A program made the position numbers and the translations under genes. DNA of 64,000 nucleotides, from the NCBI GenBank assembly GCA_025350465.1, contig JANXXU010000030.1, positions 1 to 64,000 on the forward strand. Reading direction: 5' to 3'. This DNA comes from Alphaproteobacteria bacterium. GTDB taxonomy: Bacteria; Pseudomonadota; Alphaproteobacteria; Micropepsales; Micropepsaceae. Numbering within the stretch: position 1 is the first letter of the stretch; every line of letters starts with the position of its first letter. Below are positions 54,431 through 63,324 of the stretch, piece by piece. The notes under the pieces were generated by a model. The model made no database searches. It worked only from the letters and a program-made list of their open reading frames with translations, and had not been told where the DNA came from.

Positions 54431-55063
54431 TCACCGCAGGATCACAGATTCAATCCAGATCTTCGCGTTCGGCCAATCGTCGATGCGGCGATGCGCGTCG
54501 CGTGCCGGCTCAAGCAAGCGTGCGAGCCGTCGGTCGGCGACAAAGTGCAGCCGATGAACGCGTGGCGCCTCTTCGGCAACCGATGTCAGATGAGGTGGCA
54601 GGTCGTCGATGAAGACAATGGGTGCGCTGACTCCCTCGATAAGTTCGCGAACGATTGGGCCTTTTGGTCCTTTCCCAGCAATCACGGGATAGTCCATGCC
54701 GTGCGATGCGAGGTGTGCGCGCCGCGCGTCGCGGCTTGTTTCCGGCAGGTTGGTGAGAATGACGATTTGCGCGGATTTGCGTAGTTCGCCGAGTGCCTGT
54801 GCGGCGCCGGGCACCGGATCGAGGCGTTCGGTGTCGTGCTCGAAGAAATCCTTAAGCAATTGGGTGACTTCGTCGTGGGTGACCGTTTCGCCGGAGACCG
54901 TATCAAACACGTTGCCGTGGATGGCGAAGGTCTTCAGCACGATTTTGCGGTTGCGGCGCAGGAGGAAGCGCTCAAGCCCTACCAGAAACTGGACAAGCAC
55001 TTCATCGGCATCGCAAATGACAAGCGGAACCGTTGGATTGAGTTGGAGGCCGTGCGTCACCAT
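54431..55063 (-). CDS. HAD-superfamily hydrolase-like protein
   Basis: A protein of about 210 residues. Motif I is VICDADEVLV (DxDEV, where HAD enzymes have DxD), motif II is VILTNLP, and the later block IAGKGPKGPIVRE with FIDDLPPH provides motifs III and IV. All HAD motifs are visible, so phosphatase or phosphotransferase activity is plausible; substrate unknown. Start taken as MVTHGLQL (55063), overlapping the DUF3572 stop by seven bases; the frame extends to 55096. It lies between DUF3572 and ROK genes on one strand. Confidence 0.75.
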   Translation of the reverse strand: MVTHGLQLNPTVPLVICDADEVLVQFLVGLERFLLRRNRKIVLKTFAIHGNVFDTVSGETVTHDEVTQLLKDFFEHDTERLDPVPGAAQALGELRKSAQIVILTNLPETSRDARRAHLASHGMDYPVIAGKGPKGPIVRELIEGVSAPIVFIDDLPPHLTSVAEEAPRVHRLHFVADRRLARLLEPARDAHRRIDDWPNAKIWIESVILR

Positions 55064-55332
55064 GACGACGATCCGTGGGGGTCGAGCACCGCGCAAATGT
55101 TCAAGAGTTGGCCGGGTTTGAGCCGTTCCTCCTCGGAGAACTCCTTGGCAAGAATCTCGTTGGCCGCGACAAAGCCAAGGGCCGCGCTCAGAATTTCCGA
55201 ATCTTCGGCCCGGGCCATGAGTTGGCTTGCGTCAAGTCCGGACGCGGTTAAGAATTGCTGAAGGTTTTCCGGTCGGTTGGCGAGAAAAGTTAAAGCGCGT
55301 TCAGCAATTTGTTCAGCTTGCGGCTTCTTCAT
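55057..55332 (-). CDS. DUF3572 family protein
   Basis: A 91-residue helical protein of the DUF3572 family. Features: EQIAERALTFLANRPENLQQ, FLTASGLDASQLMARAEDSE and FVAANEILAKEFSE. The family is confined to Alphaproteobacteria and is often divergent from divK-pleD, as here (162 bases). First gene of the run DUF3572-HAD-ROK-dinB on the minus strand. Function unknown. Confidence 0.88.
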   Translation of the reverse strand: MKKPQAEQIAERALTFLANRPENLQQFLTASGLDASQLMARAEDSEILSAALGFVAANEILAKEFSEEERLKPGQLLNICAVLDPHGSSSW

Positions 55333-55521
55333 GTTGGAATCTCAGATCAATCGGGCTGCGAAGGCTGCAATTTGGGTCACAAAGCGGCCACATGGGCAAA
55401 GGATTATTTAACGATATTCGGTTGAACTAGCACGCGACAACAGGGCGATTCCGCGCGCTCATAGGCAACCGTTTCGACGAAAGATTTTCCGCCCATGACG
55501 ACCCTGGTTCAGGATTCCAAG

Positions 55522-55902
55522 ATGGACGCCAAAGCAAAGACGAAGACCGTCCTCATCGTGGAGGACAACGAGCTCAACATGAAGCTCTTCCACGATTTGT
55601 TGGACGCGCATGGCTACAAGACTATTCAAACGCGCGACGGACTGGAAGCGCTCGACCTCGCGCGCAAGCACCGTCCCGATCTCATCCTGATGGATATCCA
55701 GCTTCCGGAAGTGTCGGGCCTGGAAGTCACGAAGTGGTTGAAGGAAGACGACAATCTCAAAGCCATCCCGGTCATTGCCGTCACGGCGTTCGCGATGAAG
55801 GGCGATGAGGAAAAGATCCGCGAAGGCGGATGCGAGGCTTACATTTCTAAGCCGATCTCGGTCGTGAACTTCCTCGAGACCGTTCGCCGCTTCCTGGCTT
55901 GA
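55522..55902 (+). CDS. divK: DivK, cell-cycle response regulator
   Basis: A 126-residue single-domain response regulator that controls asymmetric division through PleC/DivJ in Caulobacter relatives. The match is extensive: [40 protein letters not shown] with D58, [20 protein letters not shown] and [20 protein letters not shown] prefer ATG 55522 because AGGA lies 8 bases upstream and the Caulobacter protein starts at the same point; the ATG at 55495 would add nine residues with no ribosome site. pleD follows after 7 bases. Confidence 0.95.
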   Translation: MDAKAKTKTVLIVEDNELNMKLFHDLLDAHGYKTIQTRDGLEALDLARKHRPDLILMDIQLPEVSGLEVTKWLKEDDNLKAIPVIAVTAFAMKGDEEKIREGGCEAYISKPISVVNFLETVRRFLA

Positions 55903-55909
55903 GGGCGCC

Positions 55910-57283
55910 ATGACCGCGCGCGTTCTCGTCGTCGACGACATCCCAGCCAACGTCAAGCTGCTCGAAGCGAAACTCGGTGCGGAATATTTCGACGTCGTGA
56001 CCGCCGGCTCTGGACCGGAAGCACTGCGTAAGGTCGAGGAAGATCGCCCCGACATCATCTTACTCGACGTGATGATGCCGGGTATGGACGGCTTTGAAGT
56101 CTGCCAGCGCATCAAGACAAATCCGGCGACAGCGCATCTGCCGGTAATCATGGTGACGGCGCTCGATCAAGTGAGCGATCGCGTGCAAGGTCTCGAGTCC
56201 GGTGCGGACGACTTTCTCACCAAGCCAGTCAACGACGTCGCTTTGTTCGCGCGCGTGCGCAGCTTGGTGCGGCTGAAGACCATGGTGGACGAGCTGCGCT
56301 TGCGCCAAGCGACCGGCGAAAGCATGGGGCTCGCGGACGGCAACGAGGCGTCGTTTTTGGAAAACCCCGGACGCGGCCGCATTCTGATCGTCGAAGATCG
56401 TGAGCAGAGCGCGCTACGTTTGGCAGAAACTTTGTCGCGCGATCACGATGTCGAAGTCGTCGGTGATGTCAACGAAGCGTTGATCCGGGCAAAAGGCGGC
56501 GATTACGATCTGGTCATTCCGAGCCTATCGCTCGATCGGCAAGACGGCTTGCGGTTCTGCGCGACGCTGCGCAGTCTCGACGCCACGCGCCAGACGCCAC
56601 TTCTTACGATCGTCGACGAAGGCGATATGAAGCGGCTCGTGCGAGCACTCGATATCGGCGTCAACGACTATTTAATGCGCCCTGTTGAGCGTAGCGAACT
56701 GGTGGCGCGCGTGCGTACACAATTGCGCCGCAAGCGCTACGCCGACCGTTTGCGCCACTCGCTGCAGCTCAGCCTCGAGATGGCGATCACGGACCAGCTG
56801 ACGGGTCTGTTCAATCGCCGTTATATGTCGCGGCACCTCAGCACGCTCATCTCGAATGCCGGGACAACCGGCAAGCCGGTGGCGTTCCTTATTCTCGACA
56901 TCGATTTCTTCAAGAAGATCAACGACTCCTACGGTCATGACGTGGGCGACGAGGTCCTGCGCGAGTTTGCCAACCGCGTTTCACACAATGTGCGGGGGAT
57001 CGACCTTGCCTGCCGTTACGGCGGCGAGGAGTTCGTAGTCGTCATGCCGGACACGGACATGACGTTTGCATACATGGTCGCCGAAAGGTTGCGTCAATCG
57101 GTGGCCGATATTCCGTTCAAGATCGGCGTGCCGCCGGGTCAGATTACGGTCACGATCTCGATCGGTGTCACGGTGAGTGAAGGCACGGGCGACACGGCCG
57201 AGGCGTTGTTGCGGCGGGCCGACCAAGCGCTCTATCGCGCCAAACGCGACGGCCGAAATCGCGTCGTTGCAGACGCCGCGTAA
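55910..57283 (+). CDS. pleD: PleD, diguanylate cyclase response regulator
   Basis: A 457-residue enzyme making cyclic di-GMP, working downstream of DivK/PleC in polar development. REC1 has D53 in LLDVMMPGMD. REC2 starts RILIVEDREQS, and its phosphoacceptor site reads VIPSLSLDRQ, so it is a degenerate adaptor as in Caulobacter. The C-terminal GGDEF domain has the active-site GGEEF (371-375) and an intact inhibitory RxxD site RGID (362-365), five residues before it. Thus it is catalytically competent and product-inhibited. It is followed by a strong terminator. Confidence 0.96.
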   Translation: MTARVLVVDDIPANVKLLEAKLGAEYFDVVTAGSGPEALRKVEEDRPDIILLDVMMPGMDGFEVCQRIKTNPATAHLPVIMVTALDQVSDRVQGLESGADDFLTKPVNDVALFARVRSLVRLKTMVDELRLRQATGESMGLADGNEASFLENPGRGRILIVEDREQSALRLAETLSRDHDVEVVGDVNEALIRAKGGDYDLVIPSLSLDRQDGLRFCATLRSLDATRQTPLLTIVDEGDMKRLVRALDIGVNDYLMRPVERSELVARVRTQLRRKRYADRLRHSLQLSLEMAITDQLTGLFNRRYMSRHLSTLISNAGTTGKPVAFLILDIDFFKKINDSYGHDVGDEVLREFANRVSHNVRGIDLACRYGGEEFVVVMPDTDMTFAYMVAERLRQSVADIPFKIGVPPGQITVTISIGVTVSEGTGDTAEALLRRADQALYRAKRDGRNRVVADAA

Positions 57284-57290
57284 AAAATTA

Positions 57291-57313
57291 GGCGCCAAGG
57301 GGCGCCCTTTTTT
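57291..57313. terminator. Bidirectional terminator between pleD and rpmG
   Basis: GGCGCC-AAGG-GGCGCC (57291-57306) followed by CTTTTTT on the plus strand. On the minus strand the hairpin runs into TAATTTTTT, so it also serves rpmG. Confidence 0.88.
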
Positions 57314-57335
57314 ACGTGCGAGAATGGCGCTGCGC

Positions 57336-57503
57336 CTATTTGATCTTACCTTCGGTGTATTCCACGTGCTTGCGCACGACCGGATCGTATTTCTTGACCT
57401 TGAATTTCTCGGTCATAGTGCGCGTGTTCTTTTTGGTCACATAGAAGTGACCGGTGCCGGCCGAACTGTTGAGCCGGATTTTGACGGTCGTTGGCTTGGC
57501 CAT
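57336..57503 (-). CDS. rpmG: 50S ribosomal protein L33
   Basis: A 55-residue ribosomal protein, found by reading the minus strand between pleD and the MFS remnant. The sequence begins [20 protein letters not shown], continues [20 protein letters not shown] and ends [15 protein letters not shown]. It is the zinc-free (C-minus) type, with no cysteine. The bidirectional terminator lies just downstream. The rpmG-MFS-NUDIX order is common in Alphaproteobacteria. Confidence 0.96.
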   Translation of the reverse strand: MAKPTTVKIRLNSSAGTGHFYVTKKNTRTMTEKFKVKKYDPVVRKHVEYTEGKIK

Positions 57504-57585
57504 TGGGGCCTCTCATGCGCTGGGCCGCAGAGCGGCCGCTAAGTCATATTCGGGAGCGCGGAACCTACCGATCGGGAGCCTTAAG

Positions 57586-57945
57586 TCAAGCCGTGTGGGT
57601 GGTCCGGATAGGCCTGCGAACGGTCAGAATCCGTGTTGCCACGACGGCAATGAGGCCGGTCGCGATCAGACCCACCGCGACGAGCAAACCAAAGGGCCTC
57701 CAGGCGTCGATGGCAAATCCGCCAAGACCGGGCCCTGCCATCGTGCCGGGGGCCGCGATCAAGCCGAAGGCGACATTCAAGCCGTTGACCGCGCCCGATA
57801 CGCCGTTGCGCTCCAAGATAAGCGACAAGAGTGGGAGCGATAAGCCCATGCCCAAGCCGTTGGCGAAGATGCAGGCATAGACGGCGCCGAGGCTGAGCCA
57901 TCTTTGGCGCGGCGTCAGCGCGGTCGCGTCGACGCGCTCAGGCAT
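57586..57945 (-). pseudogene. MFS transporter with a large internal in-frame deletion
   Basis: A 119-codon ORF. Residues 1-57 match the first two helices of an MFS permease (SLGAVYACIFANGLGMGLSL, then PLLSLILERNGVSGAVNGLN). Residues from about 64 match the last two helices (GTMAGPGLGGFAIDAWRPFG, then a hydrophobic helix). A normal member has about 390-400 residues, so some 270-280 residues are missing, with the reading frame kept. The remnant cannot form a 12-helix transporter. It starts eight bases inside the NUDIX stop, as an intact gene would. A functional four-helix protein is less likely but possible. Confidence 0.6.
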
Positions 57946-58606
57946 CTGCGCTTTTGGCCAACGGACGATTGCGGCGATAGCGGAAGAAGGGTGTCGTGCG
58001 GGCGCGCCCGTCTTCCTCGGCGGCGATTTCGGCGAGCACGAATTGCGTTACGTCGATGATCGGCAGGCGTTGTGCATCGGCGAGAGGGTACCAATCAAGA
58101 TCGCTGAGTTCACCGTTGCTCTTGAGTACGCCGTGCATGGGCTCTGCGTGCGCCGTGAAGAAGCGGGCATGAAAGCGGATCGGCGACGAGGTCGGCGTAA
58201 TCGCGCGGCCGAGAAAGCGTAGGCGCTCATGCGCTGGCGCCCAGCCTCGTGCTTTGAATTCTGCCCAGGCACCGTCGCTGCGCCCGGGATCCCCGTGCGC
58301 GACGAGCGCGATGCCCGTCTCTTCAAACGTCTCACGGATGGCTGTGGTCGCCAGCGTACGGGCGAGCGCCGGCGTGCAGCCCCCGCGCGCGCAAAGGTCC
58401 TCTACGACGTGGATAGTGAGCGGTGCCGACGGGCGAACGAAGGCATCGCCCGGATCGAGGCGGCCGCCGGGAAAGACAAACGCGTCGGGAATGAAAGCGG
58501 CCTTCTTCGGCCGCCTTCCCATCAAGATTTCTGCGGTGCCGTTCGTGCGACGAACAAGCACTAGGCTCGCCGCATGACGCGGACGGACGGGACGTGATGG
58601 CGACAT
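57938..58606 (-). CDS. NUDIX hydrolase (NUDT19/CoA-diphosphatase-like)
   Basis: A 222-residue NUDIX protein. The box is split: FPGGRLDPGD (first half) is separated by about 34 residues from AIRETFEETGIALV, which holds the RExxEExG core. This insertion is typical of the NUDT19-type branch. The start has HAASLVLVRRTNGTAEILMG and the end IDVTQFVLAEIA. The likely substrate is an acyl-CoA or nucleoside diphosphate derivative. A basic N-terminus MSPSRPVRPR precedes it. Co-directional with the MFS remnant and rpmG. Confidence 0.88.
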   Translation of the reverse strand: MSPSRPVRPRHAASLVLVRRTNGTAEILMGRRPKKAAFIPDAFVFPGGRLDPGDAFVRPSAPLTIHVVEDLCARGGCTPALARTLATTAIRETFEETGIALVAHGDPGRSDGAWAEFKARGWAPAHERLRFLGRAITPTSSPIRFHARFFTAHAEPMHGVLKSNGELSDLDWYPLADAQRLPIIDVTQFVLAEIAAEEDGRARTTPFFRYRRNRPLAKSADA

Positions 58607-58652
58607 GGGGCGCTTCTAGGGCGGCGACGCGCGAAAGGCAACGGTTTCGCCG

Positions 58653-59516
58653 TTACGCGTTCGCCGATGTCGTTGGTATGACCGGCTGAGCGCCCTCATC
58701 GCTCAACAGCACCATCATCATATTGGTTACGAGGTTGGCGCGATGCGGTTGCGCGAGTTCCACACCCTCTGCCTGGAAGCGATCGAGCGCCATCTTCACC
58801 ATGCCGATCGCGCCCTCGACCATTTTCTCGCGCGCCTGGATCAGCGCTTCCGCCTGCTGGCGGCGCAGCATGATCGAGGCGATTTCAGCCGCGTAGGCCA
58901 GGTGCGTGATGCGCATGTCGCGCACTTCGATACCGGCGATTTCAACGGAGCCTTGGAGCGAGCTTCTCAACAAATCAGACACGGCCAGTGTGTTGCCGCG
59001 CAGAGAAACCACCTCGTCACGCCGTTCGTCGTAAGGATGTGTGGAGACGACGTCGCGTAGCGCGATCTCGCATTGGGTCTTGATGTAACTTTCGAAATCA
59101 TTGACGTCGAAAGCCGCTTGCGCCGTGTCCTTGATGATCCAGACGACAACTGCGGCGACGTCGATTGGATTGCCGACTTTATCGTTCACTTTGAGCGTCG
59201 GCGTGGTGAAATTGCGGACACGCAGCGACAGTCTCTGCTTTGAATAAAATGGATTGACCCAATGAAAACCATCGCGGCGGATCGTGCCGACGTAGCGTCC
59301 AAAGAACGTCAACACAACCGACTCGTTGGGCTTCAGCACAATGAAGCCGGCAGATGCGATCGCCGCAATGACAAGGAGTGGGATGCCGATGATGCGGGCC
59401 GCCAGAACGCCGCCGACAATAAAAAGCGTCAGAACGACGACCAACATGAGCCAGCCGCTTGTCGTCTCGTTGAGGGGGCGTTCGCGCGATGGTGAATGGG
59501 GATGGATGTCGGTCAT
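58653..59516 (-). CDS. SPFH / band-7 domain membrane protein
   Basis: A 287-residue membrane-anchored protein. Two hydrophobic helices at about 20-58 (WLMLVVVLTLFIVGGVLAAR) precede the SPFH domain with VLTFFGRYVGTIRRDGFHWVNP, CEIALRDVVSTHPYDERRDE and RDMRITHLAYAAEIASIMLR. A coiled tail RRQQAEALIQAREKMVEGAI follows. Such proteins form membrane ring or cage scaffolds, often with proteases; no nfeD-like partner is adjacent. It closes a minus-strand group with NUDIX upstream at 46 bases. Confidence 0.9.
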   Translation of the reverse strand: MTDIHPHSPSRERPLNETTSGWLMLVVVLTLFIVGGVLAARIIGIPLLVIAAIASAGFIVLKPNESVVLTFFGRYVGTIRRDGFHWVNPFYSKQRLSLRVRNFTTPTLKVNDKVGNPIDVAAVVVWIIKDTAQAAFDVNDFESYIKTQCEIALRDVVSTHPYDERRDEVVSLRGNTLAVSDLLRSSLQGSVEIAGIEVRDMRITHLAYAAEIASIMLRRQQAEALIQAREKMVEGAIGMVKMALDRFQAEGVELAQPHRANLVTNMMMVLLSDEGAQPVIPTTSANA

Positions 59517-59694
59517 GGCTCCCTTTCGCGGCCTTTGTCCGAGGCCGGTCTATGTTGCTCCAAAATATTGGGTGTCATTGCCACATCGTCAGGCCTTGAC
59601 GGCGGGATTCCGAGCTCCTATGGCCGTCGCCCGTGAAACGCGTGGGACAACGCGGCGCATCGAACTCGAGCGATCGTGCGCGTATTTTTGTTGC

Positions 59695-60060
59695 ATGAGT
59701 CGCCCAGGCACAGCCAACAGACCGCGCGATCCCGTGCGAGCGCTTTTCTTGTGCTTTGCCGTCCTGGCTCAATTGTTGTTGCCGGCGACATTCGGGCGAG
59801 CGCAAGCGGCGGTGGCCAACGGCTGTTTCGCTCTTGGCGCTGCCGACAGCGGCAAATCGCCGACCCATGGCCACAATCAGCAATGTGCGCATTGCCGTCC
59901 GCAGGTTATCGCGCTGACGGCACCGATCGCGTACCCGCAAGTCGCTGTCGCCACGGTTTCTGAAGCGATAGCGCAACATGCTCACCATGCAATTGTCGAA
60001 GCGGTGCTGCGTACATTGCCACCGCCGACCGGTCCGCCGCTCCCCGCGCTCGTCGTCTAG
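59695..60060 (+). CDS. Small secreted protein with CxxC, DUF2946-like
   Basis: A 121-residue protein. A hydrophobic segment (about 15-37, DPVRALFLCFAVLAQLLLPA) is likely a signal peptide or anchor. The mature part contains HGHNQQCAHCRPQ, a His-rich CxxC, and ends in a proline-rich PPPTGPPLPALVV. Such His/Cys layouts are common in the small periplasmic copper-binding DUF2946 type, and the two following genes are copper-delivery proteins. Start ATG 59695 is chosen because the frame to 59326 covers the SPFH start region on the opposite strand. The copper role is an inference from context. Confidence 0.6.
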   Translation: MSRPGTANRPRDPVRALFLCFAVLAQLLLPATFGRAQAAVANGCFALGAADSGKSPTHGHNQQCAHCRPQVIALTAPIAYPQVAVATVSEAIAQHAHHAIVEAVLRTLPPPTGPPLPALVV

Positions 60061-60141
60061 TCATCGCTCGGCCTTGAGCTGAGCAGTCGCGCGTTCGGCC
60101 GAAGGGTCAAACGTATCGTCGTCGCACATTGAAAGAATAAA

Positions 60142-60630
60142 ATGATGAACGCCAGAACGATCCGCGTAGCTTTGTCGAGTGCCGTTGTCCTGTTGCTCGT
60201 CAATCTCATCTCGGCCGCCGTGGCGCACGACTACGCGCTTGGCGAGCTCAAGATTGTCCGTCCTTGGACCCATGCGACGCCGACCGGCGCAACAACCGGC
60301 GTCGCCTATATGAGCCTCACCAACACGGGTTCAGTCCCGATCCGTTTGACCGGCGCTTCGACGCCGGCGGCGCAGCGCGTCGAGATCCACATGATGTCGG
60401 TCGAAGGCGGCGTGATGCGGATGCGGCTTGTACCGGGCTTCGACATTGCGCCAGGTGCGACTGTCGAACTGGAACCCGGCGGCATGCATCTCATGCTGGT
60501 CGGCCTTAACCGGCAGCTTCATCAAGAAGACGCGATTCCCTTGACGCTGGCGTTTGGGAATGGCGCAACGATCTCCATCGATCTTCACGTTGAAGCGATC
60601 GGTGGCGGCCCGAGCGCTCACAACCACTGA
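60142..60630 (+). CDS. PCu(A)C copper chaperone
   Basis: A 162-residue periplasmic Cu(I) chaperone for cytochrome c oxidase assembly. Signal peptide MMNARTIRVALSSAVVLLLV. The metal-binding motif H-x10-M-x21-H-x-M is complete: H83, M94, H116 and M118. The block VRPWTHATPTGATTGVAYMS is typical. It ends in HNH. It overlaps the SCO gene start (TGATG), so the two are coupled. Confidence 0.93.
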   Translation: MMNARTIRVALSSAVVLLLVNLISAAVAHDYALGELKIVRPWTHATPTGATTGVAYMSLTNTGSVPIRLTGASTPAAQRVEIHMMSVEGGVMRMRLVPGFDIAPGATVELEPGGMHLMLVGLNRQLHQEDAIPLTLAFGNGATISIDLHVEAIGGGPSAHNH

Positions 60631-61253
60631 TGGGAACGTCCATGCGTACTGCAAGACTTGTTGCATTGACGGCCGTCAGCCTGCTGATCGCGCTGACGCT
60701 GATCGCCAGACTGGGCGTGTGGGACGCGCTGTTTCCGCCTTCCATCCCGACATTCGGCGCAAGCATGGTAAGGCCGTTCAATCTTACGGATACGAACGGG
60801 CACAAGGTGACTGAGCACGACATGCTGGGGCGGCCGGCCGTCGTATTCTTCGGTTTCACCTATTGTCCCGAAGTGTGCCCTACCACGCTCGCCGATTTGA
60901 CGAACTGGCTCGCCGAATTGGGACCGGATGCGGATCGGTTGGGTGTGTTCTTTGTCAGCGTCGATCCGGCGCGCGACACGCCAACCGAACTCGGCAAATA
61001 TCTCTCATCCTTCGATCCACGCATCCGGGGACTTACAGGCAACGCCGCCGATATCGACGGGATCGCCAAAGCTTTCGGGATTTATTATCAGCGCGTTGAG
61101 ATCGAAGGCGGCGGTTACACGATGGATCATACCGCATCCGTTCTGCTGCTTGATTCCTCAGGACGTTTTGCGGGCACGATTAGCTATCAAGAGGCGAAGG
61201 AGGTCGCCGTCGCGAAACTCAAGCGTCTTGCCCATAGCGCCGACGGCGCGTGA
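60630..61253 (+). CDS. SCO1/SenC copper metallochaperone
   Basis: A 207-residue membrane-anchored thioredoxin-fold protein that supplies copper to the CuA site of cytochrome oxidase. N-terminal anchor about 7-30; conserved GRPAVVFFGFTYCPEVCPTT with C79 and C83, and H167 in YTMDHTASV, the usual copper ligands. The start shares bases with the PCu(A)C stop. With the small CxxC protein upstream this forms a three-gene copper cluster, although the first gap is 81 bases. Confidence 0.94.
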   Translation: MGTSMRTARLVALTAVSLLIALTLIARLGVWDALFPPSIPTFGASMVRPFNLTDTNGHKVTEHDMLGRPAVVFFGFTYCPEVCPTTLADLTNWLAELGPDADRLGVFFVSVDPARDTPTELGKYLSSFDPRIRGLTGNAADIDGIAKAFGIYYQRVEIEGGGYTMDHTASVLLLDSSGRFAGTISYQEAKEVAVAKLKRLAHSADGA

Positions 61254-61334
61254 TCGGGTCGTCGCCCGTTGCTGGTTGGGTTCGCTTTGCCGGACTTTGG
61301 CGTGACTAGGTCTGCAGCGCAGAGAAACGCGATC

Positions 61335-61946
61335 TCAATGCGCGCTGCAGTCGATGGAGCTGTCGACCCAGGAGCACGATCTTTCCGAGCGCGGCATTGC
61401 GTCCTTTGGCTTTGCGACGCCGGCAAGACTTTGACCTAGCGAGCGCCAAGTTGCAGCCTCACGCTCTTGGGCGTCCGCCATGTCTTGTTTCGCTTGTTCG
61501 GTCAGCTTGTCCGATGCTTCGAGCGACGCTTGGCGATAGAGACGATTTGCGTTGCCGTAACTCATATTTCGCTTAAGCAGCTCGGCAGTCACCAGATCAA
61601 GCTTCATGTTCAATTCTTCACGCGTCGCCAGTTGCGCCGGCTCGTGCGCCTGCATCACGGCGCGCAGTCGCTGGCGGCATGCGCGCTGATCGCGCGACAA
61701 AACCTTGACCGCCTCGAGTTCGGTGTCGGTCGGCCGGGCGTCGAGGGCGAGCATCTCCGGGCTGATCTCGTCGGGGCTTGCGATCGGAAGCTTGCCGGCG
61801 ATGGGCCGAAGCGCCGGATCCGACCGGCTCTGTTCGCAGAAGGCGTTGGCGTCGTCTAAATCGGACTTCGAGAAGTAGGAATGCACGTAGGTGCAACCGC
61901 CCAGTGAGGCCGCGAACGCCAAGAAAAGCGGAACCTTGAAATTCAT
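61335..61946 (-). CDS. Predicted lipoprotein
   Basis: A 203-residue protein with a lipobox: MNFKVPLFLAFAASLGGC, where the cysteine would be acylated and +2 is T, so outer-membrane sorting is expected. The remainder is helical and highly charged (for example ELNMKLDLVTAELLKRNMSY and LYRQASLEASDKLTEQAKQD). A C-terminal CSWVDSSIDCSAH may hold a disulfide. Function unknown. ATG 61946 begins the lipobox. Confidence 0.8.
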   Translation of the reverse strand: MNFKVPLFLAFAASLGGCTYVHSYFSKSDLDDANAFCEQSRSDPALRPIAGKLPIASPDEISPEMLALDARPTDTELEAVKVLSRDQRACRQRLRAVMQAHEPAQLATREELNMKLDLVTAELLKRNMSYGNANRLYRQASLEASDKLTEQAKQDMADAQEREAATWRSLGQSLAGVAKPKDAMPRSERSCSWVDSSIDCSAH

Positions 61947-62151
61947 GGGTCCCCACACACCCGATCAAACGCTGTGCCCCACATCCATCAAACGCCAAGA
62001 TATTTCCCCGGACAAGGGCCCGCCGCCGCAAGCGCGTTGCAGTAAGGCATGACTGCAACCGGCGGTTTATGACACTGGGAACGGGATCAAATTCTCGTTT
62101 CAGGTGCGATGCGCCGGCGGCCGCCCGGAATCGTGCGGTAAACTCGCGCTG

Positions 62152-63300
62152 ATGTTGCAGGCCGTGACATGGGACTCGATCGTTGCAGGCGGAGGGCTGG
62201 CCGGCGCGGCTTTCGCCCTCGAGCTCGCCCGCAACGGGCGACGCGTTGCCCTTATCGAGCGCACGCAATCCGCTCACCATAAGGTTTGTGGCGAGTTCTT
62301 GAGTCTCGAGGCGCAAGACCTCCTGACGTATTTCGACTTGGACATCTCGGCGCTCGGCGCAACAGCGATCAACGAATTTCGCCTAGCGACTGGCGAGCGG
62401 CACGCGACAATATCCCTACCGTTTCGCGCGGCCGGTCTTTCTCGCTGGAGTCTGGACGAGGCGTTGTTGACGGCTGCGGAACGCGCGGGCGTGCATGTGG
62501 TGCGCGGTGCTCGAGTGACGAGCGTTGAGCCCTTAGGTGCGGCGACCGTCGTGAAGACTGAAACGATGGCTTGGCGTGGTAAGGCGGTTGCGCTTGCCAC
62601 CGGCAAACACTCTTTGCGCGGACTAACGCGCCCTCTCGGCTCAATGGTCGGTTTCAAACTTCACCTATCATCCGACAGTGCGGCGCGGACTCTTCCCGGC
62701 ATCGTTCAACTCGTCTTCTTTCGTGGCGGGTATTTCGGTGCGTGCCTCGTGGAGGAAAATATTCTGAGCATCGGCTGGGTGATGGAGGCGGAGCTTGTCC
62801 GAAGAATCGGCGCCGATTGGCCGGCGCAAAAATCGTATCTTGCAGGACAATCGAGCTTTGCGAGCTACCTCCTGGAAGGTTCCCAACCGCTCTTCGCGAA
62901 ACCCGTTTCGACAGCAGCCATACCTTACGGTTTCCTGCGCACGGCGCCGATCGGTCCAGCAATCTATCCGCTCGGCGACCAGCTTGCCGTTGTGCCGTCG
63001 TTTACGGGCGACGGCATGGCGATCGCGCTGTGCTCCGGTATTGTCGCGGCGCGCGCGGTGCTTGAAGGGAAATCGGCGCCAGTTTTCCAGCGCGAATTCA
63101 TCCGCCGCCTGAGGCAGCAATTTCGCATTGCCGGTGCGCTAGGGCGAATTCTGCAGACGCCCGCATCCTGTGCCGTCAGCGTTGCCGCGGCTAACTTCCT
63201 GCCGCGTATTGCAACCAAGATGGTCTCAGCGACCCGGCTGCGGGGGGTCGAGAGTTTGACCCGGCGCGGTAAGTTGCAGGCGCAGGCAATTGCTGGATGA
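62152..63300 (+). CDS. FAD-dependent oxidoreductase (geranylgeranyl-reductase-like)
   Basis: A 382-residue flavoprotein. Dinucleotide motif DSIVAGGGLAGAAFALELAR (about 8-27), then ALIERTQSAHHKVCGEFLSL, a block found in geranylgeranyl reductase-like and polyketide-associated monooxygenases. The DG motif AVVPSFTGDGMAIALCSGI is near residue 285. In other bacteria this type is often next to a type III polyketide synthase and a methyltransferase, which are not seen here. Start at ATG 62152. The right-hand neighbour is convergent. Confidence 0.82.
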   Translation: MLQAVTWDSIVAGGGLAGAAFALELARNGRRVALIERTQSAHHKVCGEFLSLEAQDLLTYFDLDISALGATAINEFRLATGERHATISLPFRAAGLSRWSLDEALLTAAERAGVHVVRGARVTSVEPLGAATVVKTETMAWRGKAVALATGKHSLRGLTRPLGSMVGFKLHLSSDSAARTLPGIVQLVFFRGGYFGACLVEENILSIGWVMEAELVRRIGADWPAQKSYLAGQSSFASYLLEGSQPLFAKPVSTAAIPYGFLRTAPIGPAIYPLGDQLAVVPSFTGDGMAIALCSGIVAARAVLEGKSAPVFQREFIRRLRQQFRIAGALGRILQTPASCAVSVAAANFLPRIATKMVSATRLRGVESLTRRGKLQAQAIAG

Positions 63301-63324
63301 TGCTCGTACCGTTCGCTTGTTTTT

